DNA of 64,000 nt. Origin: Caldimonas caldifontis (GTDB lineage: Bacteria > Pseudomonadota > Gammaproteobacteria > Burkholderiales > Burkholderiaceae_C). The stretch lies in contig NZ_PSNX01000013.1 of NCBI RefSeq assembly GCF_002930615.1, positions 49,080-113,079 of the forward strand. Direction: 5' to 3'. Positions 1 through 10,215 of this stretch are shown here, one piece after another; within the stretch, counting starts at the first letter, position 1, and each line of letters begins with the position of its first letter. Position numbers and translations under genes: made by a program. The notes beneath the pieces are model-generated. The model was not told where the DNA came from, searched no databases, and was given only the letters and a program-made list of their open reading frames with translations.

Positions 1-478
1 AGCGGTAGAGGAACCAGGCCAGCACCACCGTGAGCACGATGGCGATGTAGACCATGGGGTGGTGCTTGAAGAAGGCTGGCCCCACGAAAGGCAGGTCGGC
101 CAGGCCCGGGATCTCGAAGCGCGGACGGTCACCGAGGCGTTCCTGGGTGTAGCGGATGCCCACGAAGGCCGAGAAGCCCACGCCGAAGAGGCTGAGCGCC
201 AGGCCCGAGGCGTACTGGTTGGTGTTGAGCCAGATCACCAGCACCCCGAAGACCAGGGCCATGGTGGCGCCGGCACCGGCTCCCGCCGCAAAGGCCAGCC
301 AGTCGTTGCCGGTGTGCACGCCGGTGGCAAAGCCGGCGATGGCGGCCACCAGCATCATGCCTTCGGCGCCGAGGTTGACGATCCCGGCACGCTCATTGAT
401 GAGCAGGCCCAGCGAGGCGATGGCCAGCACGGTACCGGCGTTCATCGTGGCGGCGATCAGGAGGGCGATGGGTTCCAT
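1..478 (-). CDS. Nucleoside/purine-type ABC transporter permease (partial)
   Basis: This is the N-terminal part of an inner-membrane permease of the BmpA-type ABC importer family (YufQ/NupQ-like, BPD_transp_2 fold); the rest lies left of the window. The ATG at 478 directly follows the TGA of the preceding permease (TGAATG), so the two are translationally coupled. The visible part is a run of hydrophobic helices and contains the family segment INERAGIVNLGAEGMM. With the ATPase and second permease upstream, and with guanine deaminase and xanthine dehydrogenase nearby, purine nucleoside or nucleobase uptake is the likely role. A substrate-binding lipoprotein is not visible and could follow off the left edge. 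The family call is firm; the substrate is inferred. Confidence 0.85.
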   Translation of the reverse strand, partial: MEPIALLIAATMNAGTVLAIASLGLLINERAGIVNLGAEGMMLVAAIAGFATGVHTGNDWLAFAAGAGAGATMALVFGVLVIWLNTNQYASGLALSLFGVGFSAFVGIRYTQERLGDRPRFEIPGLADLPFVGPAFFKHHPMVYIAIVLTVVLAWFLYR

Positions 479-1567
479 TCAGGCCTCCTGCCTGGCGGTG
501 GCGACCCTCGCACCGCGCTGCCAGCGGATGCGGTGGTGGATCAAGGTGTCGCAGGCCAGCAGCGCAAACAGCAGCAGGCCCTGGAAGACGCCGGTGATGG
601 ACTTGGGCAGGCCCATGCGCGACTGGGCGAGTTCACCGCCGATGTAGAACATGCTCATCAGGATGGCCGAGAACACGATGCCCACCGGGTTCAGCCGCCC
701 CACGAAGGCCACGATGATGGCCGCAAAGCCGTAGCCCGAGGGCACGTGCGGCGTGAGCTGGCCCAGCGGGCCGGCTGCCTCCAGCGCCCCGGCCAGCCCG
801 GCCATGCCGCCCGACACCAGCAGCGCCGTCCACAGCGCCTGGCGAGAGGAAAAGCCCGCATAGCGCGCCGCCATCGGGGCCAACCCGCCCACCTGCAGCT
901 TCAGGCCCGCATAGGTGCGGAAGAGGAAGACCGTGAACACGGCCACCATGACGAGCGCAATGACCAGCCCGATATTGACCCGCAGGCCGGTGAACAGGCG
1001 CGGCACCTTGGTGGCGTCGGCGAAGGTGATGGTCTGCGGGAAGTTGAACCCCGCCGGGTCCTTCCAGGGCCCGTACACGAGGTAGCTCAGCAGCATGTCG
1101 GCCACATAGACCAGCATCAGGCTCACGAGGATCTCGTTCGCATTGAAGCCGTCTCGCAGCCCGGCCGTGATGGCCGCCCAGACCATGCCGCCCACCACAC
1201 CGGCCAGCAGCACGATGACGAAGAACCAGCGCCCCGTCTCGGGCCCGGCCTGCATGGCCATGCCGCCGGCAAAGATCGCGCCCAGGATGAACTGGCCCTC
1301 GGCGCCGATGTTCCAGACGTTGGAGCGGAAACACACGGCCAGCCCCAGGGCGATGAGCACCAGGGGCACCGCCTTCATCGCCAGTTCGCTGAGCTGGTAG
1401 CCGCTCTTGAGCGGCTCCACGAAGAACATCTGCAGGCCGCGGACCGGGTCCTTGTCGAGAATGACAAACAGGCCGATGCCGATCAGCACGGTGATGGCCA
1501 GCGCCAGCAGGGGCGAGGCGACGGACATCGCCCGCGAGGGGTTGGCGCGCGCTTCAAGCTTGAGCAT
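479..1567 (-). CDS. Nucleoside/purine-type ABC transporter permease
   Basis: This 362-residue inner-membrane permease is the YufP/NupP-like partner of the next gene. It has about nine to ten hydrophobic segments and the typical run FRSNVWNIGAEGQFILGAI near residue 85. I chose the ATG at 1567 (MLKLEARANPS) because it overlaps the end of the ATPase gene by 14 bp, as expected for tight coupling; an upstream in-frame ATG at 1600 would add a non-hydrophobic extension with no family resemblance. It is part of the leftward block LysR-guanine deaminase-ATPase-permease-permease. The substrate is inferred from neighbours to be a purine nucleoside or base. Confidence 0.88.
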   Translation of the reverse strand: MLKLEARANPSRAMSVASPLLALAITVLIGIGLFVILDKDPVRGLQMFFVEPLKSGYQLSELAMKAVPLVLIALGLAVCFRSNVWNIGAEGQFILGAIFAGGMAMQAGPETGRWFFVIVLLAGVVGGMVWAAITAGLRDGFNANEILVSLMLVYVADMLLSYLVYGPWKDPAGFNFPQTITFADATKVPRLFTGLRVNIGLVIALVMVAVFTVFLFRTYAGLKLQVGGLAPMAARYAGFSSRQALWTALLVSGGMAGLAGALEAAGPLGQLTPHVPSGYGFAAIIVAFVGRLNPVGIVFSAILMSMFYIGGELAQSRMGLPKSITGVFQGLLLFALLACDTLIHHRIRWQRGARVATARQEA

Positions 1568-3080
1568 GGACGGCTCCGGTCGTCTGCGGCCACAGGCCAC
1601 TCATCCACTCACCGATCTGTTCCACGGTTGCCTCGCGTGTGGGTACCGACGGCGAGAGCCGCCCCTGGGCGATCACCACAAGCCGGTCGCTGATCTCGAA
1701 CAGTTCCTCCAGTTCCTCGCTCACGACCAGCAGTGCGCAGCCGGCATCGCGCAGGGCCAGCAGCTCACTGCGGATCTGCGCGGCGGCCCCCACGTCCACC
1801 CCCCAGGTGGGCTGGGCCACGATGAGCACCCGGGGGTTGGCGCTGATCTCGCGCCCGACGATGAACTTCTGCAGGTTGCCCCCCGACAGGCTCTTGGCCG
1901 CTGCGGCAGCCCCCCCGGCCTTGACCTGGAAGCGGCGGATGATCTCGTCGGTCATCTCGCGTACGCGGTGCATGTCGATCCAGCCGGTGGCGCGGTGCAC
2001 GGCCTCGGTGCGGGTGAGCAGGGTGTTGAGTGCCAGCGACAGCGTGGGCACGGCCCCGCGGCCCAGGCGTTCCTCGGGCACGAAGTGCAGGCCCTCCTTG
2101 CGGCGCTGGCGCGCGCCATGGCGGGCGATGTCACGGCCGAAGAGGCGGATGCTGTCCCCCGGCGCACGCGTGTCCTCCCCCGACAGCGCGGCCAGCAGTT
2201 CCTGCTGACCGTTGCCCGAGACGCCAGCCACGCCGAGGATCTCGCCGGTTCGCAACTCGAAGGCAATGTCGCGCAGCACCGTGCCGAACGGGTGGAGCTT
2301 GGGCAGGCTCAGGCCCCGCACGGCCAGCGCCACCTCGCCGGCGCGGGCCTCGCGGTGCACCAGCTCCGGCGGGTCGGAGCCGATCATCAGGCGCGACAGG
2401 CTGGCGTTGCTTTCCTTGGTGGGATCGACCTCGCCCGTGACGCGCCCTCCCCGCAACACCGTGCAGTGATGGCACAGCGTGCGGATCTCATCGAGCTTGT
2501 GGCTGATGTAGAGGATGGAGCAGCCGGTGTCGGCCAGCTTGCGAAGCGTGACGAAGAGCTTGTCGACCGCCTGGGGCGTGAGCACCGACGTGGGCTCGTC
2601 GAGGATGAGCAGCTGCGGATTCGTCAGCAGCGCGCGCACGATCTCGACACGCTGGCGCTCACCCACGCTGAGCGTGTGCACCGGGCGCTGTGGCTCGACA
2701 TCGAGCCCGTACTGCCCCGAGACTTCGCGGATGCGATCGCTCACCTGGGCCAGGCTCAAACGCTTGCCCAGGCCGAGCCAGACGTTCTCGGCCGCGGTGA
2801 GGGTGTCGAAGAGCGAGAAATGCTGGAACACCATGCTGATGCCCAGCTCACGCGCTTCGTGCGGATTGCGCACCACCACCGGCTGACCGTTCCAACGCAT
2901 CTCCCCTTCATCGGGTCGCACCGCGCCGTAGATGATCTTCATCAGCGTGGACTTGCCCGCGCCGTTCTCGCCCAGCACGGCGTGGATTTCCCCGGGCTGC
3001 ACCGTGAGGTGGATCCGGTCGTTGGCCTTGACGGCGGGGTACTGCTTGCTGATGCCCAGCAGTTCGAGGCGGGGGGGCAT
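1554..3080 (-). CDS. ABC transporter ATP-binding protein, BmpA-type nucleoside/purine importer
   Basis: This 508-residue protein has two ABC ATPase domains in tandem, as in sugar- and nucleoside-type importers (YufO/RbsA-like). The first half has Walker A GENGAGKSTLMK, signature LSVGERQRVEI and Walker B LLILDEPTSVLTP. The second half has the degenerate ATPase with signature LSGGNLQKFIVGREI and the marker AQPTWGVDVGAA. The ATG at 3080 (MPPRLELLGISKQYPAV) places the family N-terminus at residue 1. It lies 29 bp after the guanine deaminase stop and overlaps the first permease by 14 bp. It energises import for the two downstream permeases. Confidence 0.92.
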   Translation of the reverse strand: MPPRLELLGISKQYPAVKANDRIHLTVQPGEIHAVLGENGAGKSTLMKIIYGAVRPDEGEMRWNGQPVVVRNPHEARELGISMVFQHFSLFDTLTAAENVWLGLGKRLSLAQVSDRIREVSGQYGLDVEPQRPVHTLSVGERQRVEIVRALLTNPQLLILDEPTSVLTPQAVDKLFVTLRKLADTGCSILYISHKLDEIRTLCHHCTVLRGGRVTGEVDPTKESNASLSRLMIGSDPPELVHREARAGEVALAVRGLSLPKLHPFGTVLRDIAFELRTGEILGVAGVSGNGQQELLAALSGEDTRAPGDSIRLFGRDIARHGARQRRKEGLHFVPEERLGRGAVPTLSLALNTLLTRTEAVHRATGWIDMHRVREMTDEIIRRFQVKAGGAAAAAKSLSGGNLQKFIVGREISANPRVLIVAQPTWGVDVGAAAQIRSELLALRDAGCALLVVSEELEELFEISDRLVVIAQGRLSPSVPTREATVEQIGEWMSGLWPQTTGAVHAQA

Positions 3081-3109
3081 GAACGTCTCCGTCAGTGCGG
3101 GCAGCTTTG

Positions 3110-4435
3110 TCACGGCCCGGATTGTGCCTGCGCCAGCCGGCGGTGGGCACATTGCCCCGCCACCCAGGTCTCGCGCAGGTGACGTTCGTCGGCCAGGGTC
3201 ATCCAGGCGAAGACCCGCTCATGCACGTCGCGTGCCACCGCCATGCGACGCTCGCCCACGATGCCCTGTGCCCAGTCCCACACGCACAGGTCGGCCATGC
3301 GCCCGGGCTCGAAGCTGCCGATCTCGGCGTCCAGGCCCAGGGCCTGGGCCGCGCCGCGAGTGGCCGTGTACAGCGCCTTCCAGGCGGTGAGCTTCTCGCC
3401 CAGCAGGGCCTGCACCTTGTAGGCCTCGGCCAGGGTGCGCGTCATCGACAGGCTGGTGCCCCCGCCCACGTCGCTGGCCACGCTCACCTGCGCCCCGACC
3501 GCTTCCAGGGCCCGCCAGCCGAAGAGCCCGCTGCCCAGGAAGAGGTTGGAGCTGGGGCTGTGAGCGATCTGCGCGCCCGTGTCGGCCAGCAATCGGCGGT
3601 CGGTGTCATCGAGCCAGATGCCGTGGGCCAGCACGGCGCGCTCGTTCAGCAGGCCGTGGCGGTGATAGACGTCGAGGTAGCTGCGCGCATCGGGAAAGAG
3701 CTGCCGCACCCAGGCCACCTCGGCGCGGTTCTCGGCCACATGGGTCTGCATGTACAGCCCCGGCACCTCGCGCAGGAAACGGCCGGCCATGTCCAGTTGC
3801 GCTTCGGTGCTGGTGGGGGCAAAACGCACCGTCATCGCATAGGCCAGGCGCCCGGTGCCGTGCCAGCGGGCGATCAGCTCGCGGCTGTCTCGTTCGGCGC
3901 TCTCGACGGTGTCCATCAGGCCCGGTGGCGCGTGGCGGTCCATCAGCACCTTGCCGGTGACGAGGCGCATGCCGCGTGCGTGCGCCGCGGCCAGCAAGGT
4001 GTCGGCGCTGACCTTGTGCACGGTGGGGAACACCACTGCAGCCGTGGTGCCGTGGGCCAGCAAGGCGTCGCAGAAGCGCTCGGCCCCGTCGTGGGCCTCG
4101 GCCGCATCGGCATAGCGCTGCTCGGCCGGAAAAGTGTAGGTGTTGAGCCAGTCGAGCAGCTCGGTGCCGAAGCTGGCGATCACGTCGAGCTGCGGGGCAT
4201 GCACGTGCGTGTCGATGAAGCCCGGCAGGAGGAGATGGCCGCGATGATCGATGCGCTGCCAGTCGTCACCCGGCGGCTGATCGCCGGGCGCCGCACCCAC
4301 GATGCGACCGGCGTCGATGAGCAGCCAATGGTCAGGCCGCCAGCGCACGGCCGCGCCGGCTTCGAGCGCCCAACCGGGGTCGGCGGTGAAGTCGAGCAGG
4401 TCGCCGCGCAGGGCGATGCGGGAGGGATGGGTCAT
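3110..4435 (-). CDS. guaD: Guanine deaminase
   Basis: This 441-residue amidohydrolase converts guanine to xanthine, which the neighbouring xanthine dehydrogenase oxidises to urate. Zinc-binding and catalytic signatures are visible: GFIDTHVHAPQ near residue 75, QTHVAENRAEV, VLAHGIWL and the C-terminal SDVGGG. These match the GuaD branch of the amidohydrolase superfamily. The ATG at 4435 overlaps the LysR stop as ATGA, so the two genes are translationally coupled. Length is normal for bacterial GuaD. It sits in the same transcription unit as the ABC importer, which supports import of a purine for catabolism. Confidence 0.93.
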   Translation of the reverse strand: MTHPSRIALRGDLLDFTADPGWALEAGAAVRWRPDHWLLIDAGRIVGAAPGDQPPGDDWQRIDHRGHLLLPGFIDTHVHAPQLDVIASFGTELLDWLNTYTFPAEQRYADAAEAHDGAERFCDALLAHGTTAAVVFPTVHKVSADTLLAAAHARGMRLVTGKVLMDRHAPPGLMDTVESAERDSRELIARWHGTGRLAYAMTVRFAPTSTEAQLDMAGRFLREVPGLYMQTHVAENRAEVAWVRQLFPDARSYLDVYHRHGLLNERAVLAHGIWLDDTDRRLLADTGAQIAHSPSSNLFLGSGLFGWRALEAVGAQVSVASDVGGGTSLSMTRTLAEAYKVQALLGEKLTAWKALYTATRGAAQALGLDAEIGSFEPGRMADLCVWDWAQGIVGERRMAVARDVHERVFAWMTLADERHLRETWVAGQCAHRRLAQAQSGP

Positions 4436-5385
4436 GCCTGCACCAGCCCTCGCGCGACGTCGCGCACCTGTTCTCGCAGCCAGCGGTGGGCCGGCGCGGC
4501 GTGGGTGCGATCGTGCCAGAGCTGGTAGTAGATCATGGGCGGGAAGGCCACCGGGCAGCGCACGATGCGCAGCGGCAGTTGCCCCACATAGCGCTGGCAG
4601 AACTGGCGCCCGGTGGTGAGCACCAGCAGGCTGGAGGCCACCATCTGCGGGATGAGGCCGAAGTGAGCACTGCGCACGGCCACGCGACGCTCCAGGCCCA
4701 GCGCCTGGAGATGGCCGTCGATCACGCCCAGCGATTCGCGCCCGGTGTGCAGCGGCATGGGCGCCACGTGGTCGCAGTCGAGGTAGCGCTCCACCGTCCA
4801 GCCCCGGGCATTGCGCACGGCCGGGTGGTCGTGGCGCACGAGGCACACCACTTCGTCGGTGAGCAAGCGCCCCAGGTGCAGTTCCTCGGGCGGCTCCATC
4901 CAGTTGCCCACCACCAGGTCCACCTCGCCCAGCGCGAGGCTGCGTCGCACGTCGAAGGCGCCCGTGAGCGGCACCAGATCGAGCTGCATGCCCGGCGCCG
5001 CCTGACGCAGCTGGGCCACGAGCGCGGGCAGGAACAGCGGGTCGAGGTAGTCGCTCGCGGCCACACGCCACCGGCCCTCGGCGGTGGCCGCCTCGAAGCC
5101 CCGGTGGCGCTGGGGCAGGCCGAACAGGCGCTCGGCCTCGCGCAGCAGCGTGGCAGCGGGCTCCAGCAATTCCAGCGCGGCCGGCGTGGGCGACATGCCG
5201 TTGCCCGAGCGCACCAGCAACGCATCGCCCGTGAGTTCACGCAGGCGCCGGAGCTGGGCGCTCACGGCCGGCTGGGTCTGGCCCAGCCGCAGGGCCGCCC
5301 GGGAAACGCTGCGCTCGGAGATCACGGTGTGGAGGACGCGGATGAGATGGAGTTCGATGTTGTCGAACCCGGGCCGGGTTGCCAT
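4432..5385 (-). CDS. LysR-family transcriptional regulator of the purine catabolism locus
   Basis: This 317-residue regulator has an N-terminal winged helix-turn-helix (about residues 8-67, including SVSRAALRLGQTQPAVSAQL) and a C-terminal periplasmic-binding-like effector domain. It is transcribed divergently from xdhABC and is coupled to guanine deaminase through an ATGA overlap. By the usual LysR arrangement it probably controls both divergent units and itself from the 5386-5456 interval, which holds an imperfect dyad. The effector is unknown; a purine intermediate is a reasonable guess from context only. Confidence 0.9.
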   Translation of the reverse strand: MATRPGFDNIELHLIRVLHTVISERSVSRAALRLGQTQPAVSAQLRRLRELTGDALLVRSGNGMSPTPAALELLEPAATLLREAERLFGLPQRHRGFEAATAEGRWRVAASDYLDPLFLPALVAQLRQAAPGMQLDLVPLTGAFDVRRSLALGEVDLVVGNWMEPPEELHLGRLLTDEVVCLVRHDHPAVRNARGWTVERYLDCDHVAPMPLHTGRESLGVIDGHLQALGLERRVAVRSAHFGLIPQMVASSLLVLTTGRQFCQRYVGQLPLRIVRCPVAFPPMIYYQLWHDRTHAAPAHRWLREQVRDVARGLVQA

Positions 5386-5414
5386 ACGTTCATTCAGATA
5401 ACCATCATGACCCA

Positions 5415-5426
5415 GACTGTATAGTC
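5415..5426. promoter_or_regulatory. Imperfect dyad in the LysR/xdhA divergent promoter region
   Basis: The 12-mer GACTGTATAGTC has perfect 4-bp arms (GACT/AGTC) around a near-symmetric centre. On the plus strand it contains TATAGT (5420-5425), about 31 bases before the xdhA ATG, which could serve as a -10 element. On the minus strand the same bases give TATACA, ahead of the LysR gene. This suggests overlapping divergent promoters under one operator. No convincing -35 was seen, so the assignment is tentative. Confidence 0.35.
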
Positions 5427-5456
5427 AAACCCGGCCAGAAGAGTACCTTCGTGCGC

Positions 5457-6968
<1,512 letters not shown>

Positions 6969-6980
6969 GGAGGCCCGATC

Positions 6981-9398
6981 ATGAACCAGCGAGCCGACCT
7001 CGACACCCTGGGCACGCCCTCCCCCGTTCACCCCACGGCGCCAGGGCAGGATGCCCAGGCCGAGGCCCGCCGCGTGGCGCAGGGCCAGCGCGTGGGCGTG
7101 AGCCGGGCGCACGAATCGGCGCACCTGCATGTGGCCGGCGAAGCCACCTACACGGACGACATCCCGGAACTCGCCGGCACGCTGTATGCCGCGCTGGGCC
7201 TCTCGCGTGAGCCGCATGCGCGCATCACCACCCTGCAGCTGGAGGCCGTGCGCGCACAGCCTGGTGTGGTGGCCGTCTACACCGCCGCGGACATCCCGGG
7301 TGTGAACGACGTGGGCCCCATCGTGAAGGGCGACGATCCCATCCTGGCCGATGGCGTGGTGCACTACGTGGGCCAACCCGTCTTCCTCGTGATTGCCCGC
7401 TCGGTGGAGGCCGCCCGCCGTGCCGCCGCCCTGGCGCGCCAGCCCGAGGTCGTGGCCTATGAGCCCCTGCCCCCACTGCTGACGGCCATGGCCGCGCACG
7501 CCGCCGGCCGCTACGTGATCCCGCCCCTGCACCTGAAGCGCGAAAGCGCCCCCGGCGCCTTGCCGCGGGCGCTGGCCCGTGCGCCGCACCGGCTGCAGGG
7601 CCGCTTCGAGGTGGGCGGGCAGGAACAGTTCTACCTCGAAGGCCAGATCGCCTACGCCCGGCCGCTGGAAGACCGGGGCGTGCTGGTGCAATGCTCCACC
7701 CAGCACCCTACCGAGATGCAGCATGCGGTGGCCCATGCCCTGGGCCTGCACGCGCACCATGTGCGCGTGGAGTGTCGTCGCATGGGCGGCGGCTTCGGGG
7801 GCAAGGAATCGCAGTCGGCTCTGTTCGCCTGCCTGGCGGCGATGGCCGCGGTGAAGCTGGGCCGCGCCGTGAAGCTGCGCGTCGACCGCGACGACGATTT
7901 CCTCATCACCGGCCGCCGTCACGGCTTCCACTACGAGTACGACGTGGCCCATGACGACGAGGGCCGCGTGCTCGCCGCCGAGGTCACGATGGTGTCAAAC
8001 GCCGGCTTCTCGGCCGACCTCTCCGGCCCGGTGATGACGCGGGCGCTGTGCCACTTCGACAACGCCTACTGGCTGCACGAGGTGGCCGTGCACGGCTATG
8101 CGGCGCGCACCAACACGCAGAGCAACACGGCCTTCCGCGGCTTTGGTGGGCCCCAGGGGGCCATCGCGATCGAGCAGATCCTGGATTCCATCGCCCGCCG
8201 CCTGGGGCGTGATCCGCTGGACGTGCGCCGGCTGAACTTCTACGCCCCCGAGGGCCAGACCACCCCCTACGGCCAGCGGGTGGACGACAACCTGCTGCAC
8301 GACCTGGTGGCACGGCTGGAGCAGCGCAGCGAGTACCGGGCCCGCCGCGAAGCCGTGGCGGCCTTCAACGCGCGCAACCCGGTGCTGAAGAAGGGCCTGG
8401 CGCTCACGCCGGTGAAGTTCGGCATCTCGTTCAACGTGCCCCACCTCAACCAGGCCGGCGCGCTGGTGCACGTGTACAACGATGGCTCCATCCTGGTGAA
8501 CCACGGTGGCACGGAAATGGGCCAGGGCCTGAACACCAAGGTGGCCCAGGTGGTGGCCCATGAGCTGGGCGTGCATTTCGAGCGGGTGCGCTGCAGTGCC
8601 ACCGACACCGACAAGGTGGCCAATACCTCGGCCACAGCCGCCTCCACCGGCAGCGACCTCAACGGCAAGGCGGCCCAGGACGCCGCGCGCCAGATCCGAG
8701 AGCGGCTCGCCGCCTTTGCCGCCCGCAGGTTCGAGGTTGACGTGGGCGCCGTCCGCTTCGCGAACGATGAAGTGCAGATCGGTTCGACCACCCTGCCCTT
8801 CGCCGAACTGGTGGCCGCCGCCTACGTGGCCCGCGTGCAGCTCTGGAGCGACGGCTTCTACGCCACGCCCAAGATCCACTGGGACCCGAAGACGCTCACC
8901 GGCCACCCCTTCTACTACTTCGCCTACGGTGCGGCCGTGGCCGAGGTGGTGGTGGACACGCTCACCGGCGAGGCGCGCACGCTGCGCGCCGATGTGCTCT
9001 ACGACGCTGGGCGCTCGCTCAACCCGGCCGTGGACATCGGCCAGGTGGAAGGCGCCTTCATCCAGGGCATGGGCTGGCTCACGATGGAGGAGCTCTGGTG
9101 GCATCCCACCAGCGGCCGGCTGATGACGCACGCGCCCAGCACCTACAAGATTCCCACGGCCAACGATGTGCCGCCGGTGTTCAATGTGCAGCTCTTCGAC
9201 GCCGACAACCGCGAGGACAGCATCCACCGCTCCAAGGCGGTGGGCGAGCCGCCGCTGCTGCTGCCGTTTTCGGTGTTCTTCGCGATCCGCGACGCCATCT
9301 CGGCCGTGGGCCACCATCGGGTGGACCCGCCCTTGCGCGCCCCGGCCACGGCAGAGGCCATCCTCACGGCCATCGAGGCCGTGCGCGGGGCGGCCTGA
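6981..9398 (+). CDS. xdhB: Xanthine dehydrogenase molybdopterin-binding large subunit
   Basis: This 805-residue subunit holds the molybdopterin cofactor where purine hydroxylation takes place. Typical segments are present: RMGGGFGGKESQSALFA (Mo-pterin glycine-rich loop), AFRGFGGPQG (substrate-site Arg), GGTEMGQGLNTKVAQV, and the C-terminal KAVGEPPLLL, which carries the catalytic glutamate. The ATG at 6981 is preceded by a clear Shine-Dalgarno sequence, GAGGAGG. The gene follows xdhA by 12 bp and overlaps xdhC by one base (TGATG). Length and motif order are normal for the family. Confidence 0.95.
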   Translation: MNQRADLDTLGTPSPVHPTAPGQDAQAEARRVAQGQRVGVSRAHESAHLHVAGEATYTDDIPELAGTLYAALGLSREPHARITTLQLEAVRAQPGVVAVYTAADIPGVNDVGPIVKGDDPILADGVVHYVGQPVFLVIARSVEAARRAAALARQPEVVAYEPLPPLLTAMAAHAAGRYVIPPLHLKRESAPGALPRALARAPHRLQGRFEVGGQEQFYLEGQIAYARPLEDRGVLVQCSTQHPTEMQHAVAHALGLHAHHVRVECRRMGGGFGGKESQSALFACLAAMAAVKLGRAVKLRVDRDDDFLITGRRHGFHYEYDVAHDDEGRVLAAEVTMVSNAGFSADLSGPVMTRALCHFDNAYWLHEVAVHGYAARTNTQSNTAFRGFGGPQGAIAIEQILDSIARRLGRDPLDVRRLNFYAPEGQTTPYGQRVDDNLLHDLVARLEQRSEYRARREAVAAFNARNPVLKKGLALTPVKFGISFNVPHLNQAGALVHVYNDGSILVNHGGTEMGQGLNTKVAQVVAHELGVHFERVRCSATDTDKVANTSATAASTGSDLNGKAAQDAARQIRERLAAFAARRFEVDVGAVRFANDEVQIGSTTLPFAELVAAAYVARVQLWSDGFYATPKIHWDPKTLTGHPFYYFAYGAAVAEVVVDTLTGEARTLRADVLYDAGRSLNPAVDIGQVEGAFIQGMGWLTMEELWWHPTSGRLMTHAPSTYKIPTANDVPPVFNVQLFDADNREDSIHRSKAVGEPPLLLPFSVFFAIRDAISAVGHHRVDPPLRAPATAEAILTAIEAVRGAA

Positions 9399-10204
9399 TG
9401 CTGCGTCAATCAGCCCGCGCCTGGCTGGACCAGGGCCTGCCGTCGATCGTGGTGGAGGTCCTCCAGACCCAGGGCTCGGTGCCGCGCGAGGCCGGCACAC
9501 GCATGCTCGTCACGGCGGACCAGGTGGCGGGCACCATCGGCGGTGGCCACCTGGAGTTCGAGGCCATCCGGCTGGCCCGCGAGGCCCTCGGGCGCGGGCC
9601 GCTCGACCCGTTCACGCAGCGCTTCCCGCTCGGTCCCCGCCTCGGGCAGTGCTGCGGGGGCGTCGTGACCTTGGGGTTCGCCACGCTGGACGAAGGGCAA
9701 TGGTCGCGGTGGCCCGAGGCGACCCCACGCTTCCACCTGCAGCTCTACGGTGCCGGCCACGTGGGGCAGGCGCTGGTGCGCCTGCTGGCGACCCTGCCAT
9801 GCCGCGTGCAGTGGATCGACGAGCGTGAAGACTGCTTCCCCACCCAGTGGCCGAGTGGATGGCCCCCTCAGGTCGAGCGGCTCTGTGTGGACAGCGTGGA
9901 AGCCGAGGTGGACCGCGCGCCGGCGGGAGCCTGCTACCTGGTCATGACCCACCAGCACGACCTGGACCTGCGCATCACCGAGGCCATCGTGCGGCGCGGC
10001 GACTTTCGCTACTTCGGGCTGATCGGCTCGAAGACCAAACGCGCCCGCTTCGAGCACCGCCTGCTCGAACGGGGGCTGGACGCCGCCACCATCGCCCGCA
10101 TCACCTGCCCCATCGGCGTGTCAGGCATCACGGGCAAGGAGCCGGAGGTCATTGCGATGGCCGTCGCGGCCGAACTGCTCCAGGCAACCTCGGACCCCAC
10201 CTGA
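9398..10204 (+). CDS. xdhC: Xanthine dehydrogenase accessory (sulfurylated Mo-cofactor insertion) protein
   Basis: This 268-residue XdhC binds molybdenum cofactor and assists its sulfuration and insertion into XdhB. The N-terminal XdhC/CoxI domain has GTIGGGHLEFEAI and GPRLGQCCGGVV. The C-terminal Rossmann-like domain begins near LYGAGHVGQALVRLL and includes YFGLIGSKTKRARF and CPIGVSGITGKEPEVIA. The ATG at 9398 shares its first base with the xdhB stop codon, indicating coupled translation. It ends the operon and converges on the Crp/Fnr regulator, with both stop codons inside a short palindrome. Confidence 0.93.
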   Translation: MLRQSARAWLDQGLPSIVVEVLQTQGSVPREAGTRMLVTADQVAGTIGGGHLEFEAIRLAREALGRGPLDPFTQRFPLGPRLGQCCGGVVTLGFATLDEGQWSRWPEATPRFHLQLYGAGHVGQALVRLLATLPCRVQWIDEREDCFPTQWPSGWPPQVERLCVDSVEAEVDRAPAGACYLVMTHQHDLDLRITEAIVRRGDFRYFGLIGSKTKRARFEHRLLERGLDAATIARITCPIGVSGITGKEPEVIAMAVAAELLQATSDPT

Positions 10205-10215
10205 GCCGCGCTCAG
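10201..10215. other. Palindrome carrying both convergent stop codons (xdhC / Crp-Fnr)
   Basis: CTGAGC-CGC-GCTCAG is a 6-bp perfect inverted repeat with a 3-base centre. The xdhC TGA (10202-10204) and the TGA of the facing regulator (10214-10212) lie in its two arms. It could form a small hairpin in either transcript but has no T-tract, so it is not a convincing intrinsic terminator. A near twin occurs at 21564-21576. Confidence 0.5.
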
